Below, one piece after another: positions 8,594 to 18,135 of a stretch of 64,000 nt of DNA (position 1 is its first letter; each line of letters begins with the position of its first letter). Source of the DNA: Stenotrophomonas sp. MYb238 (GTDB lineage Bacteria; Pseudomonadota; Gammaproteobacteria; Xanthomonadales; Xanthomonadaceae). Under the pieces are notes generated by a model, which made no database searches, was not told the origin of the DNA, and was given only the letters and a program-made list of their open reading frames with translations. A program made the translations under genes and the position numbers. The stretch is from assembly GCF_009496535.1 (NCBI RefSeq), contig NZ_WIDL01000017.1:1-64000 (forward strand), written 5' to 3'.

Positions 8594-9433
8594 TCAATCC
8601 CCCGCCTGCCGGCTGCGCCAGCCCGCCAGGAACACCGCGGTGGCGGCGGCCACGTTCAGGCTCTCCACCGCGCCGGTGCCGGGAATGGACAGGCGCAGGT
8701 CGCAGTGCTGGACCAGGCTGCGGTCCATGCCCTCGCCCTCGGCGCCCATCACGTAGACCATGCGCGCCGGCAGCGGCGCGGCGAACAGGTCCTGGCCGCC
8801 TTCCACCAAGGTCGCGGTCAGCGCGAAACCGGCATCGCGCAGCTGCGACAGCGCCTGCGGCAATGCAGGCAGGCGCACCAGCGGCACCGCCTCGGCGCCG
8901 CCCTCGGCCACGCGGGCCGCGGCGCCGGACAGGCTCAAGGTCGATTCGGCCGGCAGCAGGATGCCGGCCGCGCCGAAATGCGCGGCCGAGCGCAGGATCG
9001 CGCCGAAGTTGTGCGGGTTGCCGACGCCGTCCAGCCACAACGCCAGCGCCGGGCCGTCGCCGAGCCCCGCCAGCCAGGCGGCCAGCGGCTGCGGTTCGTC
9101 GCGCAGCACGTCGGCCACCACGCCTTCGTGGTGGGTGGTGGCGGCGAGCTTGTTGAGGTCGCCCTCACCCACCACGCGGTAGCCGACGCGGTTGGCCACG
9201 CACCACTTGAGCAGCGGCTGCAGCCGTGGGATCAGCGCCTCGGCCAGGTACAGCTTGCGCAGCGCCTGCGGGCGCCGCGCGTGCATCGCCAGCACCGCGT
9301 TGACGCCGTACAGGCGCAGTTCGTCGTTGCCGCGCACCGGGCCTGCGCCGTCGCCGCGGCCGCCGGCGGGCGCCAGCGGCGTGGCGCGCGGCGGGCGCGC
9401 GGAGGGACGGCGGTTGTTCCAGGGGCTGTTCAC
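8594..9433 (-). CDS. TrmH/SpoU-family RNA 2'-O-methyltransferase (RlmB-like)
   Basis: A 279-residue SPOUT-class enzyme that methylates a ribose 2'-OH of rRNA or tRNA using S-adenosylmethionine. An N-terminal substrate-binding domain (about 40-110, LYGVNAVLAMHARRP) precedes the knotted catalytic domain. The three SpoU motifs are seen: NPHNFGAILRS (with the catalytic Arg), MGAEGEGM, and SIPGTGAVESLNVAAA. The first 38 residues are basic, low-complexity and variable. The start is GTG at 9433, 15 bases after the AGCS symporter stop, so the two may be co-transcribed; no nearby ATG would keep the N-domain whole. RNA target unproven. Confidence 0.9.
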   Translation of the reverse strand: MNSPWNNRRPSARPPRATPLAPAGGRGDGAGPVRGNDELRLYGVNAVLAMHARRPQALRKLYLAEALIPRLQPLLKWCVANRVGYRVVGEGDLNKLAATTHHEGVVADVLRDEPQPLAAWLAGLGDGPALALWLDGVGNPHNFGAILRSAAHFGAAGILLPAESTLSLSGAAARVAEGGAEAVPLVRLPALPQALSQLRDAGFALTATLVEGGQDLFAAPLPARMVYVMGAEGEGMDRSLVQHCDLRLSIPGTGAVESLNVAAATAVFLAGWRSRQAGD

Positions 9434-9448
9434 CGGGTGGGTACTCGC

Positions 9449-10948
9449 TTACTTGTTGCCACGCCAGAAATCGGCGTTCTTGATGCCCAGCGCATCGGGA
9501 TCGAAGACCGGGTCCACGCCCAGCTTCTTCTGCCGCTCGTAGTCGGTCAGCGCCAGCATGGCCGGCTTCTGCAGGATCAGGATGGCGATGACGTTGAGCC
9601 AGGCCATCAGGCCGACGCCGATGTCGCCCAGCGCCCAGGCCATCTTGGCGTTGTGGAAGGCGCCGAAGATCACCATGGCGATGATGCCCAGGCGCAGCAG
9701 CAGGGTCGCCAGCGGGTGGGTGCGACGGGTGCCGGCGATGTAGGTCAGGTTGGTCTCGGCCATGTAGTAGTAGGCCATGATGGTGGTGAAGGCGAAGAAG
9801 AACAGTGCCAGCGCCACGAAACCGGCGCCCCAGCCCGGCAGCACCGATTCCACCGCCGCCTGGGTGTACTGCGCGCCGTCGGAGGGCTGCAGGCCCGGCA
9901 CGCCGGTAACGATGGCCTCCAGCGTTTCCTTGCCGCCGTCCTTGACCACCCGGAAGGTGTTGTACATGCCGGTGGACAGCACCAGGAACGCGGTGGAGGT
10001 GCATACCAGCATGGTGTCGAAGTAGATCGCGAAAGCCTGCACGTAGCCCTGCTTGGCCGGGTGCGAGACCTCGGCCGCGGCGGCGGCGTGCGGGCCGGTG
10101 CCCTGGCCGGCCTCGTTGGCGTACACACCGCGCTTGACGCCCCAGGCGATGGCCTGGCCGATGATCGCGCCGAACGCGGCATGCGCGCCGAAGGCGCTGG
10201 AGAAGATGTCGGAGAACATCTTCGGCACCTTGTCGGCGTTGAGCACCATCACCGTGACCGCCATCAGGATGAAGGCCAGCGCCATGAACGGCACCACCAC
10301 CTCGGCGAAGGTGGCGATGCGCTTGATGCCGCCGAAGATGATCACGGCCAGCAGCAGCGCCACGGCAATGCCGACCCACAGCTTGAACATGGAGGCACCA
10401 CCGAGCGCCGTGCAACCGTCGGTACCGCACAGCACGTTGGTCGCGCTGTCGGCGATGGCGTTGGCCTGCACGCCCGGCATCAGGAAGCCGGCGGCGATGA
10501 TCGTGGCCACGGCGAAGGCGACGGCGTACCACTTCAGGCCCATCGCCTTTTCGATGTAATAGGCCGGGCCGCCGCGGTAGCGGCCTTCGGCGTCCTTGGT
10601 CTTGTAGATCTGCGCCAGGGTGCACTCGACGTAGGAGGTGGCCGCGCCGAGGAAGCCCATCACCCACATCCAGAAGATGGCGCCGGGGCCGCCGTAGGCG
10701 ATGGCGGTGGCCACGCCGGCGATGTTGCCGATGCCCATGCGCCCGGCCATGGAGACCGCCAGCGCCTGGAACGAGGACACGCCGGCGTCGGATTTCTCGC
10801 CGGCGATGGTGAGCCGGCACATCTCGGCAAAGCCGCGTACCTGCATGAAGCGGGTGCGCAGGCTGAACCACAGCGCCGCGCCCAGGCACATGAAGATCAG
10901 TGCGTTGCTCCAGATGATGCTGTTGATGAATTCGACGATGGCTTCCAC
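9449..10948 (-). CDS. AGCS-family alanine/glycine:sodium symporter
   Basis: A 499-residue inner-membrane amino acid carrier with about 11 membrane segments. AGCS hallmarks are visible: the GRMGIGNIAGVATAI motif (about residues 70-85), GGPAYYIEKAMG, VYANEAGQGTGPHAAAAA (sodium and substrate region), and FAFTTIMAYYYMAETN. The GTG at 10948 is preferred because GGGGAGA sits just before it and the protein then begins VEAIVEFINSIIW, a normal family start. An ATG at 11011 would add 21 non-hydrophobic residues. The methyltransferase gene follows 15 bases later. Confidence 0.92.
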   Translation of the reverse strand: MEAIVEFINSIIWSNALIFMCLGAALWFSLRTRFMQVRGFAEMCRLTIAGEKSDAGVSSFQALAVSMAGRMGIGNIAGVATAIAYGGPGAIFWMWVMGFLGAATSYVECTLAQIYKTKDAEGRYRGGPAYYIEKAMGLKWYAVAFAVATIIAAGFLMPGVQANAIADSATNVLCGTDGCTALGGASMFKLWVGIAVALLLAVIIFGGIKRIATFAEVVVPFMALAFILMAVTVMVLNADKVPKMFSDIFSSAFGAHAAFGAIIGQAIAWGVKRGVYANEAGQGTGPHAAAAAEVSHPAKQGYVQAFAIYFDTMLVCTSTAFLVLSTGMYNTFRVVKDGGKETLEAIVTGVPGLQPSDGAQYTQAAVESVLPGWGAGFVALALFFFAFTTIMAYYYMAETNLTYIAGTRRTHPLATLLLRLGIIAMVIFGAFHNAKMAWALGDIGVGLMAWLNVIAILILQKPAMLALTDYERQKKLGVDPVFDPDALGIKNADFWRGNK

Positions 10949-11036
10949 ACGATCTCCCCGGATGGCTGAAGGTAGGCGGGTGCCGGCTTCAGGAACCGGC
11001 GATTCTTCCACGATTGCGCGGCCCTGTGCAGGCCCG

Positions 11037-11573
11037 TCACGACGCCGGCGGCCACGCCCGCAGGCGGGCGAAGCAGCGCAGGTCGTGCAGTACGCCGTCC
11101 TTGAGCACGGCCTGGCGTTCCAGGCCTTCCTCGGTGAAACCGTTGTTGAGCAGCACCCGCGCCGAGGCGGGGTTGCCGGTCATGACCTGCGCCGCCAGCC
11201 GGTACAGGCCCAGTTCGTCCATCGCCCAGGGGGCGAAGGCGGCCACGACCGCGGTCATGATGCCCTGTCCCCAGTGGCGTCGTCCCAGCCAGTAGCCCAG
11301 CGTGGCGGCGTGGCGGCGCTCGCCGCTGCCCTGCTGCACGCCGATGCCGCCGCAGGCCTGGCCGCCGATCTCCAGGGCGAACACCGGCCCGGACAGGTCC
11401 AGCACCTGCCCGGACAGGAACGCCTCGCCGTCGGCGCGGGTATAGGGATACGGGAAGCGCGTGCTCAGTCCGCGCGAGACGTCCGCGTCGTCGGCATGCC
11501 GCAGCAGCGATTCCAGGTCGTCGCGACGCCAGGGGCGCAACCGCACTGCGCCGGCGGCGGGCGGCTCACGCAT
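11037..11573 (-). CDS. GNAT-family N-acetyltransferase (RimJ/RimL-like)
   Basis: A 178-residue acetyltransferase of the acetyltransf_3 (RimJ/RimL) type. It begins with the VRLRPWRRDDLESLLRH strand and helix. The acetyl-CoA motif A region reads LGYWLGRRHWGQGIMTAVV, followed by LGLYRLAAQVMTGNPASARVLLNNGFTEEG, which is diagnostic for the family. The ATG at 11573 overlaps the end of the RND pump gene by 8 bases, so it is translationally linked to the pump operon. Its substrate is unknown; a protein N-terminus, an antibiotic or a polyamine are all possible. Association with the efflux pump is positional only. Confidence 0.88.
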   Translation of the reverse strand: MREPPAAGAVRLRPWRRDDLESLLRHADDADVSRGLSTRFPYPYTRADGEAFLSGQVLDLSGPVFALEIGGQACGGIGVQQGSGERRHAATLGYWLGRRHWGQGIMTAVVAAFAPWAMDELGLYRLAAQVMTGNPASARVLLNNGFTEEGLERQAVLKDGVLHDLRCFARLRAWPPAS

Positions 11574-14500
11574 GCCCGCCCACCGACGGCGTCTCCCGCT
11601 CCTGCTTCGCCAGTTCGTTGGCCACCGTCTCCGGCGACTGCGTGTACGGCGCCAGCAGCGCGTAGAACGCCGGCACCACGAACAGCGACAGGAAGGTGGA
11701 CACGGCAACGCCGAAGATCACCACGATGCCGATGGTGCCGCGGCTGGCCGAACCCGGGCCGCCGGCCAGCACCAGCGGCACCGCGCCGACCACGGTGGCG
11801 ATGGAAGTCATCAGGATCGGGCGCAGGCGCACCGTCGCCGCCTCGACGATGGCCTGGTGCACGTTGTGGCCCTCGTCGCGCAGCTGGTTGGCGAACTCCA
11901 CGATCAGGATGCCGTTCTTGGCCGCCAGGCCGACCAGCATGACGATGCCGATCTGGCTGAACAGGTTGAGCGTGCCGCCGCTGATGTACAGGCCGACGAA
12001 GGCGCCGAGCACGCCCAGCGGCACGGTGAGCATGATCACCAGCGGGTGGATGAAGCTCTCGAACTGCGCGGCCAGCACCAGGTAGACCACCAGCAGGGCC
12101 ATGGCGAAGGTCAGCAGCACCGCGCTGCCGGCGCTCTGGTACTCGCGCGACTCGCCCTTCCAGTCGATCTGCGCGTACTCGGGCAGTTCCTCGCGCGCCA
12201 CCTGCTGCACCCAGGCGATGGTCTCGCCCAGGGTGTGGCCGGGAGCGACGCTGGCGCTGAGGGTGATCGAGCGCAGCCGGTTGAAGCGGTTCAGGGTGCC
12301 GGCCTCGGCCACTTCGCTCAGGCTGACCAGGTTGGACAGCGGCACCAGCTCGCCCGAACGCGCGCGCACCTGGATCGCGGCCAGGTCGGCCGGCGAGGCG
12401 CGGCCCTCGCGGCCGGCCTGCACCAGCACGTCGTATTCCTCGCCGTTGTCGACGAAGGTGGTGACGCGGCGCGAGCCCATCATCGTTTCCAGCGCGCGGC
12501 CGATGTCGGTCACGCTCACGCCCAGGTCGGCGGCGCGCTGGCGGTCGATGTTGACCCGCATCTGCGGCCGGGTTTCCTTGTAGTCCGAATCGGCGCCGAC
12601 CAGGCCCGGGTAGTCGGCCATGCGCGCCAGCAGGCGGTCGCGCCACTGCGCGATCTCGGCATACTCCGGCCCGCCCAGCACCACCTGGAACGGCTGGCCG
12701 AAACTGCGCACCAGGCCGCCGCCGACCTGGGTGCGCACGCGCACCCCGCTCAGGCCGTCCAGCTCCTTCTGCAGTTCGTTGGCGACGTCGGCGGTGGCCT
12801 CGTGGCGCTGCCGCCACGGCTGCAGGAACACGCTGATGCGGCCGGTATGCATTTCCTCGCTGTTGCCCCAGCCGCCGGGCACGCGCGGGTTGGCGCGCAC
12901 GATCGGTTCCTCCGGGCCGACGAAGCGGTCGACGATGCGCTCGACCTGCTGCACCTGGCCGACGGTGTAGTCGAAGCCGGCGCCCTCCGGGCCATCGATC
13001 ATGATCTGGAACGAGCCGCGGTCCTCGGCCGGCGCCAGTTCGGAGGGCAGCAGCCGGAACAGGCCCCAGCTGGCGCCCAGCGCGGCCAGCATCACCAGCC
13101 CGAACACCCAGCTGCGCTGCACGTGGCGGTCCAGCACGCGGCCGTAGGCCGCCGCCACGCGCGCCAGCTGGCGATCGATGAAGCGGTTGATGCGGCTGGG
13201 CCTGCGCTCGCTGTGCGGCCTGAGCAGCTTGGAGGCCATCATCGGCGTGAGCGTCAGCGCGACGAAGGCCGACAGCGCCACCGCCGCGGCCAGCGCCACC
13301 GCCAGCTCGCGGAACAGGCGGCCGGTGTTGCCCTCCAGGAAGCCGACCGGCAGGAACACCGCCACCAGCACCGCGGTGGTGGCGATCACCGCGAACGCCA
13401 CCTGGGTGGTGCCGCGGCGCGCGGCGACCAGCGGCGGCTCGCCCAGATCGATGCGGCGCTGCACGTTCTCCACCACCACGATGGCGTCGTCCACCACCAG
13501 GCCGATGCACAGCACCAGCGCCAGCAGGGTGAACAGGTTGATCGAGAAACCGAAGGCGAACAGCGCGATGAACGCGGCCACCAGGCATACCGGCACCGTC
13601 ACCGCCGGGATCAGCGCCGCGCGCAGGCTGCCCAGGAACAGCCAGATCACCACCAGCACCAGGATCATCGCCTCCACGAGCGTGGCGTACACGCGCTCCA
13701 CTGCCGCCTCGATGAAGGTGGTGTTGTCGAAGGCGACGAAGATGTGGGTGCCGGCCGGCAGGGTCTTGGCGATGCGCTCGGCCTCGGCGCGGGTGGCGCG
13801 GGCCACGTCCAGCGCGTTGGCGGTGGAGGTCTTGACGATGCCCATGCCGATGCCGGGCTCGCCGTTGCTGCGGTAGTAGGCGCGGCGCTCGGCCGAAGCC
13901 AGCTCGACCCTGGCCACGTCGCCCAGCCGCACCACGTAGCCGTCGCTGCCCTTGCCCAGCGGGATGCTGGCGAAATCGGCCGGCGCGACGTAGCTGCGCT
14001 CCACGCGCAGGGTGAAGTCGCGGTCGGTCGATTCGATGCGCCCGGCCGGCAGCTCCACGTTCTCGTTGCGCAGCGCGGTTTCCACCTCGCCCACGGTCAG
14101 GCCGCGCGCGGCCAGCTGGTCGCGGTCCAGCCAGATGCGCATGGCGTAGCGCTGGCGGCCGCCGATGCGCACCTGGGCCACGCCGTCAATGCTGGAGAAG
14201 CGGTCGACCACGTAGCGTTCGGCGTAGTCGCTCAGCTCCAGCGTGTCCATCGCCGAGGAGCTCATGTTGAACCAGATGATCGGGTCGGCGTCGCTCTCGA
14301 CCTTGGCGATCTCCGGCGGGCGCGCTTCTTCGGGCATGCGGTCGGCGACGCGGCTGACCGCGTCGCGCACGTCGTTGGCGGCGGCCTCGATGTCGCGGTT
14401 GGCGGTGAACTCGATGCTCACCGAGGCGCGGCCGTTGGTGCTGCGCGCATTGATGGTGTCGATGCCCTCGATGCCGGCCAGCGCGTCTTCCAGCACCTGG

Positions 14501-14691
14501 GTGATGCGGCTCTCGATCACCGCCGCCGAGGCGCCGGTGTAGTCCACCGACACCGAGACGATGGGCGGGTCGATCGCGGGCAGCTCGCGCAGGGTCAGGC
14601 GGTTGAAGGACATCACCCCCAGCACCACCAGCAGCAGGCTCATCACCACGGCCAGTACCGGCCGCTTGATCGACAGGTCCGACAGCTTCAT
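11566..14691 (-). CDS. RND-type multidrug efflux permease (HAE1 family)
   Basis: A 1041-residue inner-membrane, proton-driven pump that exports drugs or other compounds through a tripartite complex. Length and architecture match AcrB/MexF-type transporters: TM1 at about 12-30, a large periplasmic loop, TM2-6, then the repeat of this pattern. The proton-relay Asp pair is seen in GLVVDDAIVVVENVQRR near residue 400. The N-terminal MKLSDLSIKRPVLAVVMSL is typical of the 'heavy-metal-unlike' HAE1 branch. It is translated after the adaptor with an ATGA overlap. There is no outer-membrane channel gene here, so a TolC-like protein is probably supplied from elsewhere. Confidence 0.95.
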   Translation of the reverse strand: MKLSDLSIKRPVLAVVMSLLLVVLGVMSFNRLTLRELPAIDPPIVSVSVDYTGASAAVIESRITQVLEDALAGIEGIDTINARSTNGRASVSIEFTANRDIEAAANDVRDAVSRVADRMPEEARPPEIAKVESDADPIIWFNMSSSAMDTLELSDYAERYVVDRFSSIDGVAQVRIGGRQRYAMRIWLDRDQLAARGLTVGEVETALRNENVELPAGRIESTDRDFTLRVERSYVAPADFASIPLGKGSDGYVVRLGDVARVELASAERRAYYRSNGEPGIGMGIVKTSTANALDVARATRAEAERIAKTLPAGTHIFVAFDNTTFIEAAVERVYATLVEAMILVLVVIWLFLGSLRAALIPAVTVPVCLVAAFIALFAFGFSINLFTLLALVLCIGLVVDDAIVVVENVQRRIDLGEPPLVAARRGTTQVAFAVIATTAVLVAVFLPVGFLEGNTGRLFRELAVALAAAVALSAFVALTLTPMMASKLLRPHSERRPSRINRFIDRQLARVAAAYGRVLDRHVQRSWVFGLVMLAALGASWGLFRLLPSELAPAEDRGSFQIMIDGPEGAGFDYTVGQVQQVERIVDRFVGPEEPIVRANPRVPGGWGNSEEMHTGRISVFLQPWRQRHEATADVANELQKELDGLSGVRVRTQVGGGLVRSFGQPFQVVLGGPEYAEIAQWRDRLLARMADYPGLVGADSDYKETRPQMRVNIDRQRAADLGVSVTDIGRALETMMGSRRVTTFVDNGEEYDVLVQAGREGRASPADLAAIQVRARSGELVPLSNLVSLSEVAEAGTLNRFNRLRSITLSASVAPGHTLGETIAWVQQVAREELPEYAQIDWKGESREYQSAGSAVLLTFAMALLVVYLVLAAQFESFIHPLVIMLTVPLGVLGAFVGLYISGGTLNLFSQIGIVMLVGLAAKNGILIVEFANQLRDEGHNVHQAIVEAATVRLRPILMTSIATVVGAVPLVLAGGPGSASRGTIGIVVIFGVAVSTFLSLFVVPAFYALLAPYTQSPETVANELAKQERETPSVGGHA

Positions 14692-15764
14692 TCGGCGGTG
14701 GCCTCGGCGGCGGCCGATGCGGCGGCCTTGGCATCGTCGATGCGCAGGCCCGGGCGCAGCTTGCCGGTGCCGTCGACGACGATGCGCTGGCCGGCCTCAA
14801 GCCCCTCGACGATCTCGACCACGCCGGAGCGACGGGTGCCGGTCTTCACGTCGACGCGCTCGACCGTGGCGTCGTCCTTGACCCGGAACACGTAGGAATC
14901 GCGCCCGACCTGCACCACCGCGATCTCCGGGACCACCAGCGCCTGCCGCTCGGGGCGGAATACGCGCACGTCCAGCAGCATGCCCGGGCGCAGGGCGCGG
15001 TCGGGATTGGGGAAATCGGCGCGCACAGTGACCGCACGGCTGCCCGGATCCACGCGCGCATCCACCGTGCTGACCTCGCCGTCGAAGCTGCGCCCCGGCC
15101 AGGCGATGCTGCTGCCGCTGACCTTGTCGCCGGGCTTGAGCGAGGCCAGCTCGGCCTCCGGCACCTGGAAGTCGACGTGCATGCGCGAGATGTCGTCCAG
15201 CGTGGCGATGACCGTGGTCGGGGTGACCAGCGCGCCGGGGCTGACCTGGCGGATGCCGAGCACGCCGGCGAACGGCGCCCGCACCTGGCGGTCGCTCACG
15301 TCCGCGCGCATCTGTCGCACCCGCGCTTCGGCCGCGTCGCGGATCGATTTCTGGGTATCGAGGGTGGAGCTGGCGACCAGCTGCTGGGTGGCCAGCTCGC
15401 TCTGGCGGCGGTACAGGCGGTCGGCCTCGTCGAAGGTGGCCTGGGCCTGGGCCAGCGCGGCCTGCTGGGCGTCGATGCGCAGGGTCACCAGCGGCGCGCC
15501 GGCGGCCACTTCCTGGCCGCTGCGGAAATGCACCGCGTCGATGATCTCGCTGACCTTGGCGGTGACGGTCACCGACTCGCGCGCCTTGGCGGTGCCGATG
15601 GCCTGCAGGGTGTCGTTCCAGGCCGAATGCGCGACCACCTGGGTGGTGACCGGTACCGCGCCGCCCTGCGCGCGCGGCGCCTCGCCGGTCCCGCGCCCGC
15701 AGGCGGCCAGGGCCAGTACCAAGACAGCGCCACCGGCGAAGGTGGCGGAAAAACGCCCCAACAT
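14688..15764 (-). CDS. RND efflux periplasmic adaptor, lipoprotein (MFP)
   Basis: A 358-residue membrane fusion protein that links the RND permease to an outer-membrane channel. The start at ATG 15764 gives a lipoprotein signal with lipobox LALAAC (Cys about 23). Then come the lipoyl/barrel-sandwich half motif, a helical hairpin (about 105-165, AQAQATFDEADRLYRRQSEL), the second lipoyl half RAPFAGVLGIRQVSPGALV, and a beta-barrel plus membrane-proximal domain. The frame is open upstream to 15869 but those residues look unlike a signal. It overlaps the permease start by four bases (ATGA). Confidence 0.93.
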   Translation of the reverse strand: MLGRFSATFAGGAVLVLALAACGRGTGEAPRAQGGAVPVTTQVVAHSAWNDTLQAIGTAKARESVTVTAKVSEIIDAVHFRSGQEVAAGAPLVTLRIDAQQAALAQAQATFDEADRLYRRQSELATQQLVASSTLDTQKSIRDAAEARVRQMRADVSDRQVRAPFAGVLGIRQVSPGALVTPTTVIATLDDISRMHVDFQVPEAELASLKPGDKVSGSSIAWPGRSFDGEVSTVDARVDPGSRAVTVRADFPNPDRALRPGMLLDVRVFRPERQALVVPEIAVVQVGRDSYVFRVKDDATVERVDVKTGTRRSGVVEIVEGLEAGQRIVVDGTGKLRPGLRIDDAKAAASAAAEATAE

Positions 15765-16254
15765 ACGCAATCCCGTCAGATACACGATCGGGCAGTCTAG
15801 CCGGCGCAGATGACGGTCCGGATGTGCCATTGGGTGGGGCGGCGGTGCAAACAAACGTGCGGCCGCCATTACCTGCCGTTATGGCGGAAGGGTGGCGGCG
15901 GCCAGGTGGCGACGGAGCTGGCCCGGTCGGCACCCATTCCCTTCTCCCATCGGGAGAAGGTGCCCCGAAGGGGCGGATGAGGGGCACCGCGGCGGAGCAC
16001 GCCACCATCGCAACGACGGGCGCGCCGCCACGCATCATGATGAACAGCCCGCGTTATCTGGAGGGTTGCCTGGGCTGCGGGCGTGGCGGCGGGTTCATCA
16101 TCACGGCCACCGGCAGATCCCTGCTGCTCGCCCGTACCCGCACCCCAGCTCCCACTCAGCGCCCCTTCCCATGCCAGCGGCGTGGAGTCCATCCGCCCGC
16201 GCGCCATGGCGCGCAGGCGGTGCGGTCCCGCCGCAAGGGAGCGAGGCTGAGATC
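15765..16254. other. Intergenic stretch with hairpin element, no supported gene
   Basis: About 490 bases between cysNC and the adaptor gene, both on the minus strand. It holds a compound hairpin at 15939-15985 (CCTTCTCCC-ATC-GGGAGAAGG followed by GCCCCGAAGGGGC) and an inverted ATGATGAAC / GTTCATCAT pair at about 16036-16100. Frames here lack starts with ribosome sites and look like GC-driven noise. The pump promoter should lie near 15765-15850. Confidence 0.5.
15939..15985. repeat. Compound hairpin element
   Basis: Two adjacent perfect hairpins: CCTTCTCCC/GGGAGAAGG (15940-15960) and GCCCC-GAA-GGGGC (15962-15974), then GGATGAGGGGCACC. Sequences of this form recur between genes of xanthomonads (recalled, not checked); a degenerate relative lies near 4505-4615. 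Confidence 0.55.
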
Positions 16255-16259
16255 TCAGC
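16246..16259. other. 14-bp perfect palindrome across the cysNC stop codon
   Basis: GCTGAGATCTCAGC is perfectly symmetric and contains the cysNC TGA. It is too short for a strong terminator; it could be chance or a protein-binding site. Confidence 0.4.
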
Positions 16260-18135
16260 GCAGCGCCAACCGCACCACCTGGTCGGCCATCGCGTCCAGC
16301 GCCTCGCCGTCCGCGTACAGGTGCAGTTCCGGCGCTTCCGGGGCCTCGTAGGGCGAGTCGATACCGGTGAAGTTGGGGATCTGCCCGGCCCGCGCCTTGC
16401 GGTACAGGCCCTTCACGTCGCGCGACTCGGCCACGTCCAGCGGCACGTCGACGAAGATCTCGATGAATTCGCCCTCGGCAAAACGCTCGCGCGCCATCTG
16501 CCGTTCGGCGCGGAACGGCGAGATGAAGCTGACCAGCACGATCAGGCCGGCATCGGTCATCAGCTTCGCCACCTCGGCCACGCGGCGGATGTTCTCCACC
16601 CGGTCCTCGTCGGTGAAGCCCAGGTCGCGGTTCAGGCCATGGCGGACGTTGTCGCCGTCGAGCAGGAAGGTGTGGCAGCCGCGCGCATGCAGGCGCTTTT
16701 CCACCTGGTTGGCGATGGTGGACTTGCCCGCGCCGGACAGGCCGGTGAACCACAGCACCTTGGGCGTCTGCCCCTTGATGCGCGCGCGCGCGGCCTTGTC
16801 CACGTCCAGGTGCTGCCAGTGCACGTTGCCGGCACGGCGCAGGGCGAAATCCAGGGTGCCGGCGGCGACGGTGGCGTTGCTCTGGCGGTCGATCAGGATG
16901 AAGCCGCCCAGCGCGCGGTTGCGGGCATAGGGCTCGAAGGCGATGGGTTCGTCCAGTGACAGGTTGCAGTAGCCGACCTCGTTCAGCTCCAGGCGCTTGG
17001 CCGCCAGCTTGTCCTGCGTATTCACGTCGATGCGGTGCTTGATCTCGCTGACGCTGGCGGCCACGGTGCGGCTGCCGATCTGCAGCCAGTACGGGCGGCC
17101 GGGCAGCAGCGCGGCATCGTCCATCCACAGCACGTGCGCGGCGAACTGGTCGGCCACCTCGGGCGGGTCGCCGGCCGCGGCGATGACGTCGCCGCGGCTG
17201 ACGTCGATCTCGTCGGCCAGGGTCAGGGTCACCGCCTGCCCGGCCGTGGCGGCATCCAGAGGACCGTCCGGCCCCAGCACCTCGCGCACGGTGGAACGGC
17301 GCGCCGAGGGCAGCACCACCACCGCGTCGCCGGCGGACACGCGGCCGGCGGCGACGGTGCCGGCGAAGCCGCGGAAATCCTGGTTGGGCCGGTTGACCCA
17401 CTGCACCGGCAGGCGCAGGCCGCTGTCGGCGTCGTGCCCGGTGATCGCCACCGTGTCCAGGTGCTCGAGCAGGCTGGGACCGGCGTACCACGGCATCAGC
17501 GCCGAGCGCGCGGACAGGTTCTGCCCTTCCAGCGCCGACAGGGGGATGGCCTGCACGTTGGCGATGCCCAGCTGCGCGGCCAGCGCGCGGTATTCGCCGG
17601 CGATGCGCTCGAACACGTCCCGGTCGTAATCGACCAGGTCCATCTTGTTGACCGCCAGCACCACCTGGCCGATGCCCAGCAGCGAAATGATGTAGCTGTG
17701 GCGGCGGGTCTGCTGCAACAGGCCCTTGCGCGCGTCCACCAGTACCACCGCCAGGTCGGCGGTGGAGGCGCCGGTGGCCATGTTGCGGGTGTACTGCTCG
17801 TGGCCCGGGCAGTCGGCGACGATGTACTTGCGGCGGTCGGTGTCGAAGTAGCGGTAGGCCACGTCGATGGTGATGCCCTGCTCGCGCTCGGCGGCCAGGC
17901 CGTCCAGCAGCAGCGCATAGTCGATGCGCTCGCCCTGGGTGCCGTGGCGGCGGCTGTCGGCCTCCAGCGCGGCCAGCTGGTCGTCGAACAGGCGCTTGCT
18001 CTCGTACAGCAGGCGCCCGATCAGGGTGCTCTTGCCGTCGTCGACGCTGCCGCAGGTGATGAAGCGCAGCAGCGGCTTGGATTCGTGCTGCTGCAGGTAG
18101 GTGGAGATATCGGAAGACGTGGCGACCGCGTTCAT
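16255..18135 (-). CDS. cysNC: Sulfate adenylyltransferase large subunit / APS kinase fusion
   Basis: A 626-residue bifunctional enzyme of sulfate activation. The N-terminal CysN part (about 1-440) is a translation-factor-like GTPase whose GTP hydrolysis drives APS synthesis with CysD. It shows Walker [10 protein letters not shown] (29-37), DCPGHEQY and NKMD. The C-terminal CysC part (about 450-626) phosphorylates APS to PAPS and shows P-loop GLSGAGKST near 465, [16 protein letters not shown], and the APS-site segment FISPFRAER. Its ATG shares one base with the cysD stop. The stop codon lies inside the perfect palindrome GCTGAGATCTCAGC. Confidence 0.96.
   Translation of the reverse strand: MNAVATSSDISTYLQQHESKPLLRFITCGSVDDGKSTLIGRLLYESKRLFDDQLAALEADSRRHGTQGERIDYALLLDGLAAEREQGITIDVAYRYFDTDRRKYIVADCPGHEQYTRNMATGASTADLAVVLVDARKGLLQQTRRHSYIISLLGIGQVVLAVNKMDLVDYDRDVFERIAGEYRALAAQLGIANVQAIPLSALEGQNLSARSALMPWYAGPSLLEHLDTVAITGHDADSGLRLPVQWVNRPNQDFRGFAGTVAAGRVSAGDAVVVLPSARRSTVREVLGPDGPLDAATAGQAVTLTLADEIDVSRGDVIAAAGDPPEVADQFAAHVLWMDDAALLPGRPYWLQIGSRTVAASVSEIKHRIDVNTQDKLAAKRLELNEVGYCNLSLDEPIAFEPYARNRALGGFILIDRQSNATVAAGTLDFALRRAGNVHWQHLDVDKAARARIKGQTPKVLWFTGLSGAGKSTIANQVEKRLHARGCHTFLLDGDNVRHGLNRDLGFTDEDRVENIRRVAEVAKLMTDAGLIVLVSFISPFRAERQMARERFAEGEFIEIFVDVPLDVAESRDVKGLYRKARAGQIPNFTGIDSPYEAPEAPELHLYADGEALDAMADQVVRLALR

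Noticed and set aside
8279-10969. 896-residue open frame on the plus strand
   Set aside because: It is antisense to the RNA methyltransferase and AGCS symporter, whose motifs are unmistakable. The composition is rich in Gln, His, Arg and Gly, as expected of a shadow frame.
11461-14895. 1144-residue open frame on the plus strand
   Set aside because: Antisense to the RND pump; no recognisable domain and low-complexity composition.
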